Assembly: GCA_029237695.1 (NCBI GenBank)
Contig: CM055266.1
Span: 8,573,805-8,637,804, forward strand
Direction: 5' to 3'
DNA from: Conchocele bisecta
Lineage: Eukaryota; Mollusca; Bivalvia; Lucinida; Thyasiridae
DNA length: 64,000 nucleotides
Position 1 is the first letter of the stretch; each line of letters opens with the position of its first letter. Of this stretch, positions 45,691-55,539 are shown one piece after another. Position numbers and translations under genes: made by a program. The notes below the pieces were generated by a model. It worked only from the letters and a program-made list of their open reading frames with translations, was not told the DNA's origin and did not search any database.

Positions 45691-46216
45691 ATGCCTCCAC
45701 GATTCCCCCAGACCGAGAAATTGACAAAAACAGTTTCGATGGCGGCCATTTTGAAATTCATGATGGCTGCCTTAACTACATCACCCAATGTTATTATCGA
45801 TGCTCTTATCATGTTCACTGACCCCGGAAACACCAAAAGTATGCCTCTATGAACTCCCCCAGACCAATATATTGACTAAAACAAGTTTGAATGGTGGGGT
45901 GGCCATTTTGAAATTCAAGATGTCTGCCTCAACTAAATCACCCAATGTTATTATTGATGTTCTTATCATGTTCCCTGACCCTGAAAACCTGGGTATAGAC
46001 ACCAAAAGTATGCTTCTACGAGTCCCCCAAACCGAGTTATTGACAAAAGCTATTTTGAATGGCGGCCATTTTTCAAAATGGCCGCCAAAAAAAATGCTCA
46101 AGGGTGAGAATCCACATCGCAGTGGATTTGATTCATCAAATGCCCACTGTTGAATAATCAACAATAAAAAAACTATACCAGACAAAAAGGGGTTACCCCC
46201 TCCCGCTGCCAGACTA

Positions 46217-46795
46217 TAGTTACAAGTCAAATTAAGTTTCCATTCACTATCATAAACTGATAAAGCACCCATTGTTTGTGATAAACGGACTAGGATTGGC
46301 GTGATTTAGAGGTTATCTCTCTTTGTGGTTGGATTCTGTCAAGCTGATTGGGTCTTATGTGGAGCTCAGTGGGTATCCGATGGGGCTATACATGGTAGAT
46401 CTGTGTGTTAGGAAGTTGTTACTTTATCCTATTATATACGGCACACGGAGTGGCCAAGACCGCCATCTTTATGTGTATCAGCCATCAACCATTTTCACTA
46501 CAGAATTATTAGGTTAAAGGAAAGTACACAATAAATGGCAACCTGTTCCGCAGTTGCTGTGATATGTTTCATAAACACTCGTAATTCTGTTAAAAAGATA
46601 TTAAAGGAAATGTAATGTAAACACGTATAAAACATGACGTCGCGCCATTCGGAAACCACATGATCACGCACTCTGTAAATATAGAAGTCGGTGTTTTCCC
46701 GACAAGCGCTGCCATCATGCCATTGCCGTGCCGATGACAAATTATGTCACCGATCTAGACTCCCAATACTAGCTGCCAAGTTCGCTTACCTTCAG
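46217..46795. other. Intron 1 of copy 2, distal part; repeat with TGACGTC
   Basis: 46540-46680 (GCAACCTGTTCCGCAGTTGC, TAAACACGTATAAAACATGA, CGTCGCGCCATTCGG) belongs to a dispersed repeat also at 12050-12210, 49070-49200 and 58695-58770. No gene. Confidence 0.5.
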
Positions 46796-46830
46796 CCTAC
46801 AAGAATTGCTATAACCCGGATGAGGCATAG
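46796..46830 (+). pseudogene. Kringle exon remnant of copy 2
   Basis: After the acceptor TTACCTTCAG, the sequence encodes YKNCYNPDEA and then TAG. This is the exact start of the copy 1 kringle exon (YDKCYNPDEAYLYSG). Similarity stops abruptly after GAGGCATA at 46828, and what follows (GTCAAGGCTAGAGCC) is unrelated. All but the first cysteine of the kringle is missing. If spliced in, it would truncate the protein after the signal peptide. If skipped, exon 1 joins exon 3 in frame. Confidence 0.85.
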
Positions 46831-47660
46831 TCAAGGCTAGAGCCCATGCAAACGTGGTCCAACCTTGTTTTGTTATATATACAACGTTTTTTTGCAGTTT
46901 CTATATGTCGTTAATGCTTAATGCGCTGAATCCGAATCCGTTGAGTGCCACTCTCGTGACCTTGATATTTTTTGTAGAAATGCATAAATCCAAGATGGCC
47001 GCCACTTTTTAACAATGTGCCATATATTGGCATGCATATGTTCTATTGTAATAATTTAAAATGCTATAATTTCGTTTTCAGGATTAGAAATGGCTAGGTA
47101 ACTTTATTAATTACTTCGATACTTCTATCTTCAGTAGAAATTCAAAATGGCCGCCAAAAAGATTGTGTATACGTAAATGCGATCAGATTAAGTATTTTGC
47201 AGTTTAATTTGTGGAACTGGGATATGTTGGGAGAGCAAATTGCATTGATAACTTCATAAAGTAAATACAAACACGAATACATTATATACATCATATACAA
47301 AAACTAAACATGGCCGCAAAATATCAGTATGTGATATATAGTAGGTAGAATAGTAATTGCTCTCATCAGTAATAGTATAAATACATTATACATTGGACGA
47401 GGTTAGATGGGAATTGTAAACAATTTACATGGTGAATCTGAGATTTATGTCATGATCTCTAAAAAAGGCCATGTAATCCAAGATGGTCGACAAATAATAT
47501 ACAATGTGATACATATTTATATGTATATTTAGGTGACGTAGTTTCACATGAGGATATCATGTTACATTGACAACTGTTGGATAACTAATTGCCATTATAA
47601 TACTGTATGAGTCATTATATGACAAAATTGAGTCATTGCCTTGAGGCCAGTTTAGATCCA
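46830..47660. repeat. ~165-bp degenerate repeats with AAGATGGCCGCC words
   Basis: CCAAGATGGCCGCCAC at 46992, CAAAATGGCCGCC at 47146, ACATGGCCGCAAAAT at 47309 and CAAGATGGTCGACAAATAAT at 47481 recur about every 165 bases in similar AT-rich context. This is the same subrepeat style as in the inverted repeats of X and Y. It directly abuts the broken kringle exon. Confidence 0.6.
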
Positions 47661-47965
47661 GACCAACCTGCCCATCGTCGTCATATCAGGGTTTGCACTC
47701 ATCGTTATTCTGTCACTGAACAACCGAGTTAACCTTTAGTAAATAATGTGAACTATGATCTGGCTGAATGAGTGTGTCACCCGATAAGGATCAGTTGATT
47801 GGTAAAACAGGAACAGGTGTAAATCAATACTCTGCCGTTGTAATAAATATACGCTCACGTGCACAGAGAGCTGAGGTGAGGTTTCATGTGAAAATCCGCT
47901 GAAAGTGTTATCTCATGTGGACAATAGTAATAGCTTCATGATACATTCTAGTGTTGGGAAAGAAT

Positions 47966-48045
47966 GGTTAAATTGAAGGAACGAATTGTTATTTCGTGGG
48001 AACGAATTAATAAAAAAGAACCCATGTCCCCTGCGGGGCTCCGTA
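47966..48045. mobile_element. Foldback element of 21-bp repeats, copy 7 (right end only)
   Basis: Two to three units plus the end CCCATGTCCCCTGCGGGGCT then CCGTA. Confidence 0.8.
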
Positions 48046-48210
48046 CGATACAGAACTCAATACTTTGCATGGTGTTGGTCGTGAAAAAATATAGAAAAAA
48101 TGTAGTAACCCAAAGGCGACCGAAGAGGCGAGTTAAACCAAACTGTAACCGTTTGAGAACAAAAACAGACAACCGTGACGGTAACCAACGTCTTTACAGC
48201 ACCTTATATA

Positions 48211-48600
48211 CAAGGCGTATGATCACGTGGTTACAACAACAACAACCAGTACTGAAACTTCCAGAAGCCCTCCGATTCAAAGTACATTATGTAACGGATC
48301 TTGATGAAATATGGCGCATCAAACGCGTATTGTTAAGCTGCATTTGGTGGTATCTGTACGTTGGCCCAAACTACTGTCGTTTTTGCGAAGAACCGACATA
48401 AGTATGTGCCGAACTCCCGGGACCACCAAATGCAGCTCGTGAAGACGCGTTTGCTGCGCAATATTTCATAAAAATCCGTTGCATATTAAGGAAAATATCA
48501 AATAATACTTACTTTGGAGTGGACGAGATTTCAACACTTTCAGCTATTGTTGTTGTTGTTGTTATTTTAACCACGTGATCATGCACCTTGATATATCAAC
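48211..48600. mobile_element. MITE M5, copy 3
   Basis: CAAGGCGTATGATCACGTGG then TTACAACAACAACAA, ending TTGTTGTTGTTGTTATTTTA, ACCACGTGATCATGCACCTT then G. This is the best-preserved ends of the family. It carries CCGACATAAGTATGTGCCGA and CGTGAAGACGCGTTTGCTGC inside. Confidence 0.85.
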
Positions 48601-49226
48601 TTTCGCGAAGAGTCGAGTACCGTTTACTTTTACGTGATCTTGGTTGCTATTTACACTGAGGGTGACCGATTTCTATCAAAACTACAGACTTATGAGATTA
48701 AAACAAACTGTAGGATAAAGAACCAACAACATTGCATTTGCTGCGCTATGTTTAATAAGAATTCGACATTCCATTAGAAAGATAATATGATGGCAGACGA
48801 CTCAGACGGATCGATTTGATAGTCAGTAATAGTATTTCCAAACGTCTATTAGGTCAACGACTACATACATGTACATTAATCTTCACAGGAGAATGCCAAT
48901 GGTTCGAGATGCAAACCTGGGATCATAATTTTTTTTTTATTCAATAATTAACCAAACAGTCGTACGCATACACAAGACGTATTCATGCCACATTACTATT
49001 AACTGATGTCTTACTCAAGGAGAAGATTTCACATAAGCTCACATTGAGCTTGTTTTCTAATCTTTATTCACCATTTCTGTCCATGTCTGTTGAAGTATTT
49101 CCATGTATTGAAATAACAATTTGAAATAAGTAAATCTACTGTAAACATATGTAAAAAAAACATGACGTCACGGAAACCACGTGATCCCACGGCTTGAGAC
49201 TGATAGTCTCTATATGTACATTGCAG

Positions 49227-49356
49227 CCTGGTGGTTAACGACAACAAGATCCTATGACCATGATGGCGAGGAATCGGACTATGGTGCAGTAATCGGTGTC
49301 TCGATAGCGGTGGCTTTACTTCTAATAGCAGGGCTAGTGGTGGGGGCAGATAAAAG
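49227..49356 (+). CDS. Kringle membrane protein copy 2, exon 3 (transmembrane segment)
   Basis: Acceptor TGTACATTGCAG, donor GTAAGTCCCG (from 49357), phases 1 and 2, as in copy 1. Encodes WWLTTTRSYDHDGEESDYGA, then the hydrophobic helix VIGVSIAVALLLIAGLVVG and ADK. The acidic DHDGEESD linker replaces copy 1 DDADEDSN. The exon is six codons longer. When exon 1 (41568-41667) is joined directly, the split codon gives Pro34 and the frame stays open through the whole tail, so a 224-residue kringle-less protein is possible. No stop or frameshift. Confidence 0.8.
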
Positions 49357-49379
49357 GTAAGTCCCGAATCTCCCTGTTA

Positions 49380-49530
49380 TGTGACTGTGACTGGAGAAAT
49401 GGGGCTTATGGGTTTTGATGGGGGTTTTGCGACCAGTGTAGATTCAGATCAGCCTGTGCATCCGCGCAGTTTGATCAGGATCTGCACTGTTCGCAATTCC
49501 ATCAATGAAACACCCGCCTTGCATCTAACC
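49380..49530. repeat. Dispersed repeat with AGTGTAGATTCAGATCAGCC core
   Basis: TGACTGGAGAAATGGGGCTT, ATTCAGATCAGCCTGTGCAT, GATCAGGATCTGCACTG: an inverted, stem-forming repeat of the 25245-25400 family. The open frame over it is not a gene. 49560-49870 (minus) holds a 97-codon frame with KKLMGINPYDPVFGMDLERA that I do not recognise. Confidence 0.5.
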
Positions 49531-50403
49531 AGCAAATGCAAGTCGGCGCCTGTTGAAGACTACTACGTGTTACCACAGAACGCGTGTCTGTATTATAAGG
49601 AAACCGTCAGGCAATTGATTTCCCATACACCCACATTCACACAAACGTGACAATCGCAAACTACACTCGGCAGAATCAATTGTGTTGCTTCCATTTCTGG
49701 AGTCAGCGACGTAAGCCCGTTCTAGATCCATGCCAAACACGGGATCATACGGATTGATTCCCATGAGCTTTTTGGCGGAACCGTCTACTTTCAGTTTCAA
49801 AATCTCCATCTCACCCCCACATAAAGTCGCACACAGAAAATTTAACCTGCATGTGTAGAGCATGCAAATAATATAATAAAACGTTTGACACAGACATACC
49901 TTTCCTGCAGCATCTATTTTATTTATCTCTCTGTCATAGCAAGAACAATCAATACCGTTGTCTTGAGAATTTACTCCTTGTTGCTAAGCTGTGCCAGGAC
50001 TAGTTTACGGTCACATTATCCATTAGTCGACTGGTTCCTATAATGCCTTACGCACCATATGTATTCTGCGTGTTTCGGCTGCACTCCTGTCCACAACGGC
50101 CAGCTAACCCACCCGCCCGTCCAATTTTGTGTTCTTTATAAGACCTTGGAATAACGGCCACCCCCGAACGTCGACTAGCGGCCAGCTGTTTTCATTCTCA
50201 CTCGACATTTGTATATGTAAACAGCGGCCAAGTCATGTTTTGTCGGCAAAAAAGTAGAACCACAATCGCAATTTTGCTATCATCACAAACGTGGCCACAT
50301 AATTTGAATTGCAACTGGTTGTATCCAATTAGTCACCGATTGAATGGGGCTATTTGTCTGATCCTACATGTACGTCCGAATCATTCACCTATAACCATTC
50401 CAG

Positions 50404-50497
50404 GCGCCGAAAAGCTCTCGGACAGAGACACATCGCACGTGTGCCGGAACTGCAACCATCCAGCCCACGGAGTATGGTCTACTCAGTCACTCAACAG
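50404..50497 (+). CDS. Kringle membrane protein copy 2, exon 4 (juxtamembrane basic segment)
   Basis: Acceptor CATTCCAG, donor GTGGGAAT from 50498, phase 2 in and 0 out. It completes Arg77 and adds RRKALGQRHIARVPELQPSS then PRSMVYSVTQQ. The basic cluster follows the helix as a stop-transfer patch. PRSMVYS is identical to copy 1, and the underlying bases CCCACGGAGTATGGTCTACT are identical too. This is the strongest evidence that these short exons are real. Confidence 0.85.
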
Positions 50498-50628
50498 GTG
50501 GGAATATACCAAATGAGTCGGGTTAATTGTGCGAAAATTAAAAGATCTGTTAAAATGAATCCCGTTGATGTCAAGTGCACAGTGCGCGACCAGAAGCTGA
50601 TCAATGGTTATACATGTACAAATATCAA

Positions 50629-50943
50629 TGTGTATGCTCACGTGGTACCAACAACAACAACACGTACATATTCAAAGTATGTATTCTTTTATAGTGTCCT
50701 TATTACGTAACGGATTTTGATGAAAAATGGAACATCAAACGCGTCAAACACGGAAATCGAGACTTCGCAAAAACGACATAAGTCTGTGCCAAACTCCCTA
50801 CACCACCAAATGCAGCTCATGAAGACGCGTTTGCTGCGCCATATTTCATCAAAATTCGTTGCATATTAAAGGAAATATCAAATAATACTTACTTTGGAGT
50901 TGGCGACATTGTTGTTGTTGTAACCACGTGATCATGCGCCTTG
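50629..50943. mobile_element. MITE M5, copy 4
   Basis: GTATGCTCACGTGGTACCAA then CAACAACAAC, ending TTGTTGTTGTAACCACGTGA then TCATGCGCCTTG. It lies in intron 4 of copy 2. 50944-51590 holds no gene that I can support. Confidence 0.8.
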
Positions 50944-51591
50944 AATATGCTTGAAAAGGTTTTAAGACGTTTTACATCATTTGCATGCTCATATGAGACA
51001 CGCCGTGTGATTTTGTACCTAAGAACATATGCGATTGTTCATGAAATATATTTACAGAAACTGTGATATTTTCTGTAATGAAATCGCAATATGACAACAT
51101 TTTCCGCATACTTCCGAATACTATTCCGCATTTGCTGCGAAAATTTCTTCAACTTCTGACGTCACATGGCGTGTCTCAAATATGCTTGAGAAAGTTTTAC
51201 TTCATTTTCATGCACATTTGTAGGATATTTATAAATTGCTCTAGCATCTTGGTCACAACTAACCTTGTGATAGGCTGTCAACCATACGTATACACAGTTT
51301 AGACGTTCCTGAAATAAAAAACAAATGCAATTTCGGTCACTTTCGCCAAGTACCAGGCATGTTTAAACTGGTTTACTATTAGCTAATGTATTCCTCATAG
51401 CAGGTTGGCAAGCAAGAGCTATGTCATAGTGGCACGTACAAAATGTCTAGATAGCAGTTCTAAAACAATAACTTTAAAAAGCCGACGCTATTTAATATAA
51501 TCTGAACTGTTGCCCGCATCACAACTATTTTAAGCCTAATCATATATGAAGTATTCGGTTATGTTATTATATTGTATATGGTAAATGTATG

Positions 51592-52232
51592 GTTTAGCCG
51601 TCGAATATAAAATATATTCGGTTGAGCCCTAAACAGCTTTAGCGAGCCCCAATAAAGTTGTCGTGGCGAAACCGAATATATTTTATATTCGACGGCACTA
51701 ATCATATATTTAATTTATACCGCATATTGAACTTAATTGCTGAACGTGCGTGTGACGTCATATTGTTTACGTCATTCCCTCTCGCCATACGTCACAAATC
51801 TAGCGACGTCACTCAAAGCAAAATTGCGGCGTCCACACTAGGTAGATTCGGTATTGTGTCTGATTAAATCTTCGATTTATTTACGATGAGCTTCAGTATT
51901 GCTTGGCTATAGACTCCACAGTTGTCATAATAAGCATTAACATCATGACGGACATGTTCGTGTCCTTGGTTATGTCGCATACGCTGTAAAAATGGACAAA
52001 ATTCGGCTGAATCGACAGCGATTTTAATTTTAAAATCCGCCGCCATCTTGAATTTGCTGTTGAGAATGACCAATCAGAGGCCGCGATTCGGGGTCAAAGG
52101 TGAAAAAAATAAAGGCAAAATCGGCACTTTATGTATATTAGGCTACTTCAGGTATATTAGGTTACTTCAGATATAAACAACATTTATTCAAACCCCTACA
52201 TGGAGCAATGGTTGCGGTATAAAACTATTTAG
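51592..52232 (-). mobile_element. ~640-bp element M3, reverse copy
   Basis: Matches 20829-21478 in reverse: the terminal hairpin GCCGTCGAATATAAAATATA ... (51600-51697), the TGACGTCA-containing middle, ACCAATCAGAGGCC, and the end GGTTGCGGTATAAA. It finishes 18 bases before the tail exon of copy 2. Confidence 0.8.
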
Positions 52233-52249
52233 AGTGTTATAACCTACAG

Positions 52250-52600
52250 GGCGGTGCCTCGGATAGGTTCCACCAATCAGTGCACGAGTACCTGTCAGCC
52301 AGCCAAGTTAGAAACAGCAGTAGACCACACGCTGCATCTGATTCACAGAACCAAGGATATTCGAATGATGCATTCACCGCGCCTGTGCAGTTCGAAGGCG
52401 AGAGTGTGCCAGTTACGGTGGTAGACCCATTGTCGCCACCATCTTACGACGACATCATGCAGTCAGAGCTTAAACGGTGCACCCAGTGTAACAATGCCTA
52501 CACACCCATGTCACTGCAGTGTATATATTGTCAAAATGGTGGCATTGCTCAACCGCCGCCGTATGATGACGTTATTAATTATAAAAACCTAAATGTGTAA
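52250..52600 (+). CDS. Kringle membrane protein copy 2, exon 5 (complete cytoplasmic tail)
   Basis: Acceptor GTTATAACCTACAG, phase 0, ends TAA at 52598-52600; 116 residues. Layout: Ser/Asn/Gln-rich variable part (1-52), then VPVTVVDPLSPPSYDDIMQ (53-71, identical to copy 1; all three base differences over this stretch are silent), CTQC at 77-80, CIYC at 91-94, PPPY at 102-105, end KNLNV. Two PPxY motifs suggest binding to WW-domain proteins such as NEDD4-type ligases. The paired CxxC could hold zinc (inference). The variable part differs from copy 1 at well over a third of positions. A polyadenylation signal was not assigned. Confidence 0.9.
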   Translation, partial: GGASDRFHQSVHEYLSASQVRNSSRPHAASDSQNQGYSNDAFTAPVQFEGESVPVTVVDPLSPPSYDDIMQSELKRCTQCNNAYTPMSLQCIYCQNGGIAQPPPYDDVINYKNLNV

Positions 52601-52726
52601 CGAAGTAGAAGTAGATATATCTTACTCCTACTGGGACATCGGTAAAAAATAGTGTTATCACTATTGATTGACCACGATAGTGCCGACGTTTACAGTATGC
52701 ATGTACACACTATATATGGAATATCA

Positions 52727-53028
52727 GTAGCCGATTTCACCAAAATTGCAAAGCATACTTATCTAGCAAAGTTTACTTTGAGGGAGTAATCATTTATTTT
52801 CCAGAAATGCATTATTTCATATAGAACTAACCACTGCATATATTTGACGATTAAAAGTATGAAAAACAAGTATACTGAATTTATTACATCATCACAGCCA
52901 AATGGCTGTGATAATGTCATAAATTGATATAATATATGTTAATAAATTTATCATTAAATTGAAAATTTCTCCTTCAAATTGTACTTAGCAAGATAAGTAT
53001 ACTTTTTAATTTTGGTGAAATAGGCTAC
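52727..53028. mobile_element. MITE M1, copy e
   Basis: GTAGCCGATTTCACCAAAAT start, CACAGCCAAATGGCTGTGAT centre, GGTGAAATAGGCTAC end. Confidence 0.85.
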
Positions 53029-53301
53029 AGGCTACTATCAATGTTGTGGCTGTGATTGGAGAAATGGAGCTTATGAGATTTGTGACTAGTGTAACTCTAT
53101 CCAAATAACACACTCCTGTAGCCTGACAATAATCTATAAATGTATTGTAAGAAGCATGGCAGGTGGTTCATTGATTGTAATGGCCAACAGTTCAGATCCT
53201 GATCAGACTGTGCGGATGCTGATCTGCATGTGCACATGTCGCGAAATCCATAAGCCCCATTTCGTCAGTCACAGCCACATTTGACATAAAGTTTATATAT
53301 T
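53029..53301. repeat. Dispersed repeat between M1 copies e and f
   Basis: TTGTGGCTGTGATTGGAGAA, ATCAGACTGTGCGGATGCTG, CCCCATTTCGTCAGTCACAG: an inverted arrangement of the 25245-25400 family. It is absent from block A, where M1 copy c bridges both flanks. Confidence 0.65.
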
Positions 53302-53607
53302 AGCCGATTTCACCAAAATTGTTAAGCATACTTATCTCTAGCCAAATATAATTTGAGGGAGTAATCATTTACTTGTCCCGAAATGCAGTATATAGAACTG
53401 ACGGCTGCATATATTTGATGATTAAAAGTATGCAGCATTATTATATTGAATTTATTATATTATCACAGCCAAAATGGATGTGATAATGTAATCAATTCAG
53501 TACTAATGATAATAAACATTAATAAATTTATCCTTAAATTGAAAATTTCTCCCTTAAAGTGTACTTAACAAGATAAGTATTCTTTGCAATGTTGTGAAAT
53601 AGGCTGC
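53302..53607. mobile_element. MITE M1, copy f
   Basis: TAGCCGATTTCACCAAAATT start, CACAGCCAAAATGGATGTGA centre, GTTGTGAAATAGGCTGC end, followed by the block-shared ACCAAATAGCACACTCCTGT. Confidence 0.85.
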
Positions 53608-54279
53608 TGACCAAATAGCACACTCCTGTAGCGAGATGGCGATCTATAATAATTGTTAGAAGCATGACGGGTGCTACATTGATAACATGGCGAGGAGCGC
53701 TGATCCTGGTCTGATCTGCATCTGCACTGGTCGCAAATCCCATACGCCCCATTTCTCCACTCACAGCCACACATGAGTAAGTTCAATGTTGTTTTCACGG
53801 AAAAGATCACACACGGGTTTATCGTGCGTTATCAGAGTCATGTCATTCAGTAACGACAGTTGGCGCCATCGGTAGTTTTCGAATACGGATTGACCGTGAG
53901 AGTGGCCCGATCACGCACGATTATGCAATACAGCCCTGGATCGGTCATAATTGTGCATATTCTACGTGCAAAGTTGTGCGGAATACTTCCATGTGTTTGT
54001 AATAGAAATCCATGTATTATCTGGTATCCGTGGTTTAATAAAAATGTCTGTTATAATTGCAATGTCTTGATTTTTAACTAGAATATCTATAAATGCTGAT
54101 TATTTACGACTCCACTCCTTTGTAAATTTTAAGTCTCGATGAAGGTTATTTTAAAATGTTCTGAAATATATCCAGATATTGTAGTGACGTTGTCCATATG
54201 ATGAGACAGTCATCTAGGAAGTGTTTCCAATTGTCAATGATGTATTTACAAGTTGTGGTTTCGAACGTATTACAATATA

Positions 54280-55146
54280 AGTTATTGTTATTCTACACAG
54301 GCTATATGGTGTAATATTGCCCGTCTGGAGGTATGTTCACCCGAGGCGATAGCCGAGGGTGAACATACCTTCAGACGGGCAATATTACACCATATTGCCT
54401 GTGTAGAATCACAATAACGTATTTGTCATACCGCATATCCTATATTTGGCCGTATAAACATATCTCTAGACTCTTCTTTTGACCTTTGCTTTTTTTTAAG
54501 GAAGAAAAATAATCCGAGATTCTATTTTCTACCGTCAGTCTTAATATAAAGGCGTAAATGAACATTTTGTTTTTTATTAAACGAAAACAAACTAAATATG
54601 GAGTAAGAAATCCATCGAAAACGACTTTATGACAGTTTTTTTATATCGTGTAATTTAATTTATATTCCACTGCTCTATCGATCTGCTCTCCCTTTGGCGC
54701 CTCTAGAAGAATGCGACTGGTTCCCAAATATTCGCTGTCATTGCTACGCTGCGTTTCGTGCGTGGAACCCATAGTTTATGACCTAAATATAGCCGTGTCA
54801 CGAAGCCAATTGTGTTGAGATTTGAAAACACTAAACTGGACAGTTTGTGGCATTTTTCGCTCATATTTTGATGAGCAAAGAATATTTATGGAAAAATAAA
54901 CAATAAAGACTGGTTTTGAGTGTACAATTTGTTACTTTTATTGATCAATTCGGGGTTTTATTGTGCTTAGTGAGGAATACAATTCGCAATCGGCAGACGC
55001 TTGCAAAATGTGTCTTCATTGGACGCGAGGCGCCGGAGGGGAATCGCAATTCCTGTATGTTGTACGGCCTTGGCAGGTCATATAATATATATGACCAGGC
55101 AAGCTAGCCAATCAAAAGCCGAGAAACTTATCTTCGGTATGACAAA
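54280..55146. mobile_element. Insertion in block B with foldback head, absent from block A
   Basis: Block A reads GAACGTATTACATAATTCAA (26166-26185). Block B splits this site with about 870 bases. The head 54281-54418 is a palindrome: TTATTGTTATTCTACACAGG, TGTAATATTGCCCGTCTG, GGTATGTTCACCC mirrored around GAGGCGATAGCCGAG. A second pair, TTTGTCATACCGC at 54423 and CGGTATGACAAA at 55135, bounds the rest. The 63-codon frame inside is unsupported. Confidence 0.75.
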
Positions 55147-55186
55147 ATTCAATGTGCAGTAAATGTTCTATATTGCCGAGGACCAG

Positions 55187-55431
55187 GGGGCCATTTCACT
55201 AAACTTTGTACTACTAATATGTTCGCAAGTCCAAAATTATGATAGTCTGTAAATTTCACATTAACAATGTTTTCTTGTAAATAATTAATGAATTTACATT
55301 TATTGAGCATAGGCTGCATATGCAGTTTATGCTCAATAAATGTAAATCCATGAATTTAAATTTTCAGACAATCCTAAATTTGCACTTACGAACAGTTTTA
55401 AGTCATACGAAGTTTAGTGAAACGGGCTCCA
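55187..55431. mobile_element. MITE M7, copy 3
   Basis: GGGGGCCATTTCACTAAACT start, ATTTATTGAGCATAGGCTGC palindrome, AAGTTTAGTGAAACGGGCTC end. Orthologous in the duplication to 26223-26467. Confidence 0.85.
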
Positions 55432-55539
55432 GTGTTGCATTTGTAGGGGCAAATTCCTCTCATTTGATTGAAATGTTAAATGCCTGGTAGACGCCTTAAC
55501 ACCCAGACATAATTTGAGGTGAATGCGCTCAAGCTCTTT

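Larger units (their letters stand above)
42898..46216. mobile_element. Long-inverted-repeat element Y (~3.3 kb) carrying a CXC-family pseudogene
   Basis: The left end reads TAGCCTAGTAGCGGGAGG, then CTCTGGTATAGTTTTTGTTA, TTGTTGATTATTCAACAGTG, GGCATTTGGTGAATCAAATC, CACTGCGATGTGGATTCTCA. The right end 46216-46100 is its reverse complement with few changes. Inside each end are units with CAAGATGGC/GGCGGCCATT words and ACCTAGGTTTTCAGGGTCAG-type sequence: two at 42990-43255 and three at 45690-46090, inverted relative to each other. The inverted repeats are therefore some 300 bases or more. The interior holds the pseudogene and a 61-bp tandem array. No target duplication could be fixed. It lies in intron 1 of copy 2. 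Confidence 0.75.

Noticed and set aside
45847..46272. 141-codon minus-strand frame and 121-codon plus-strand frame
   Set aside because: They lie in the subrepeat-rich inverted end of element Y; both strands are open because of the repeat, and there is no family match.
46323..46517. 64-codon frame with hydrophobic stretch as a missing copy 2 exon
   Set aside because: No counterpart in copy 1, no acceptor in the right phase, and it contradicts the conserved exon order.
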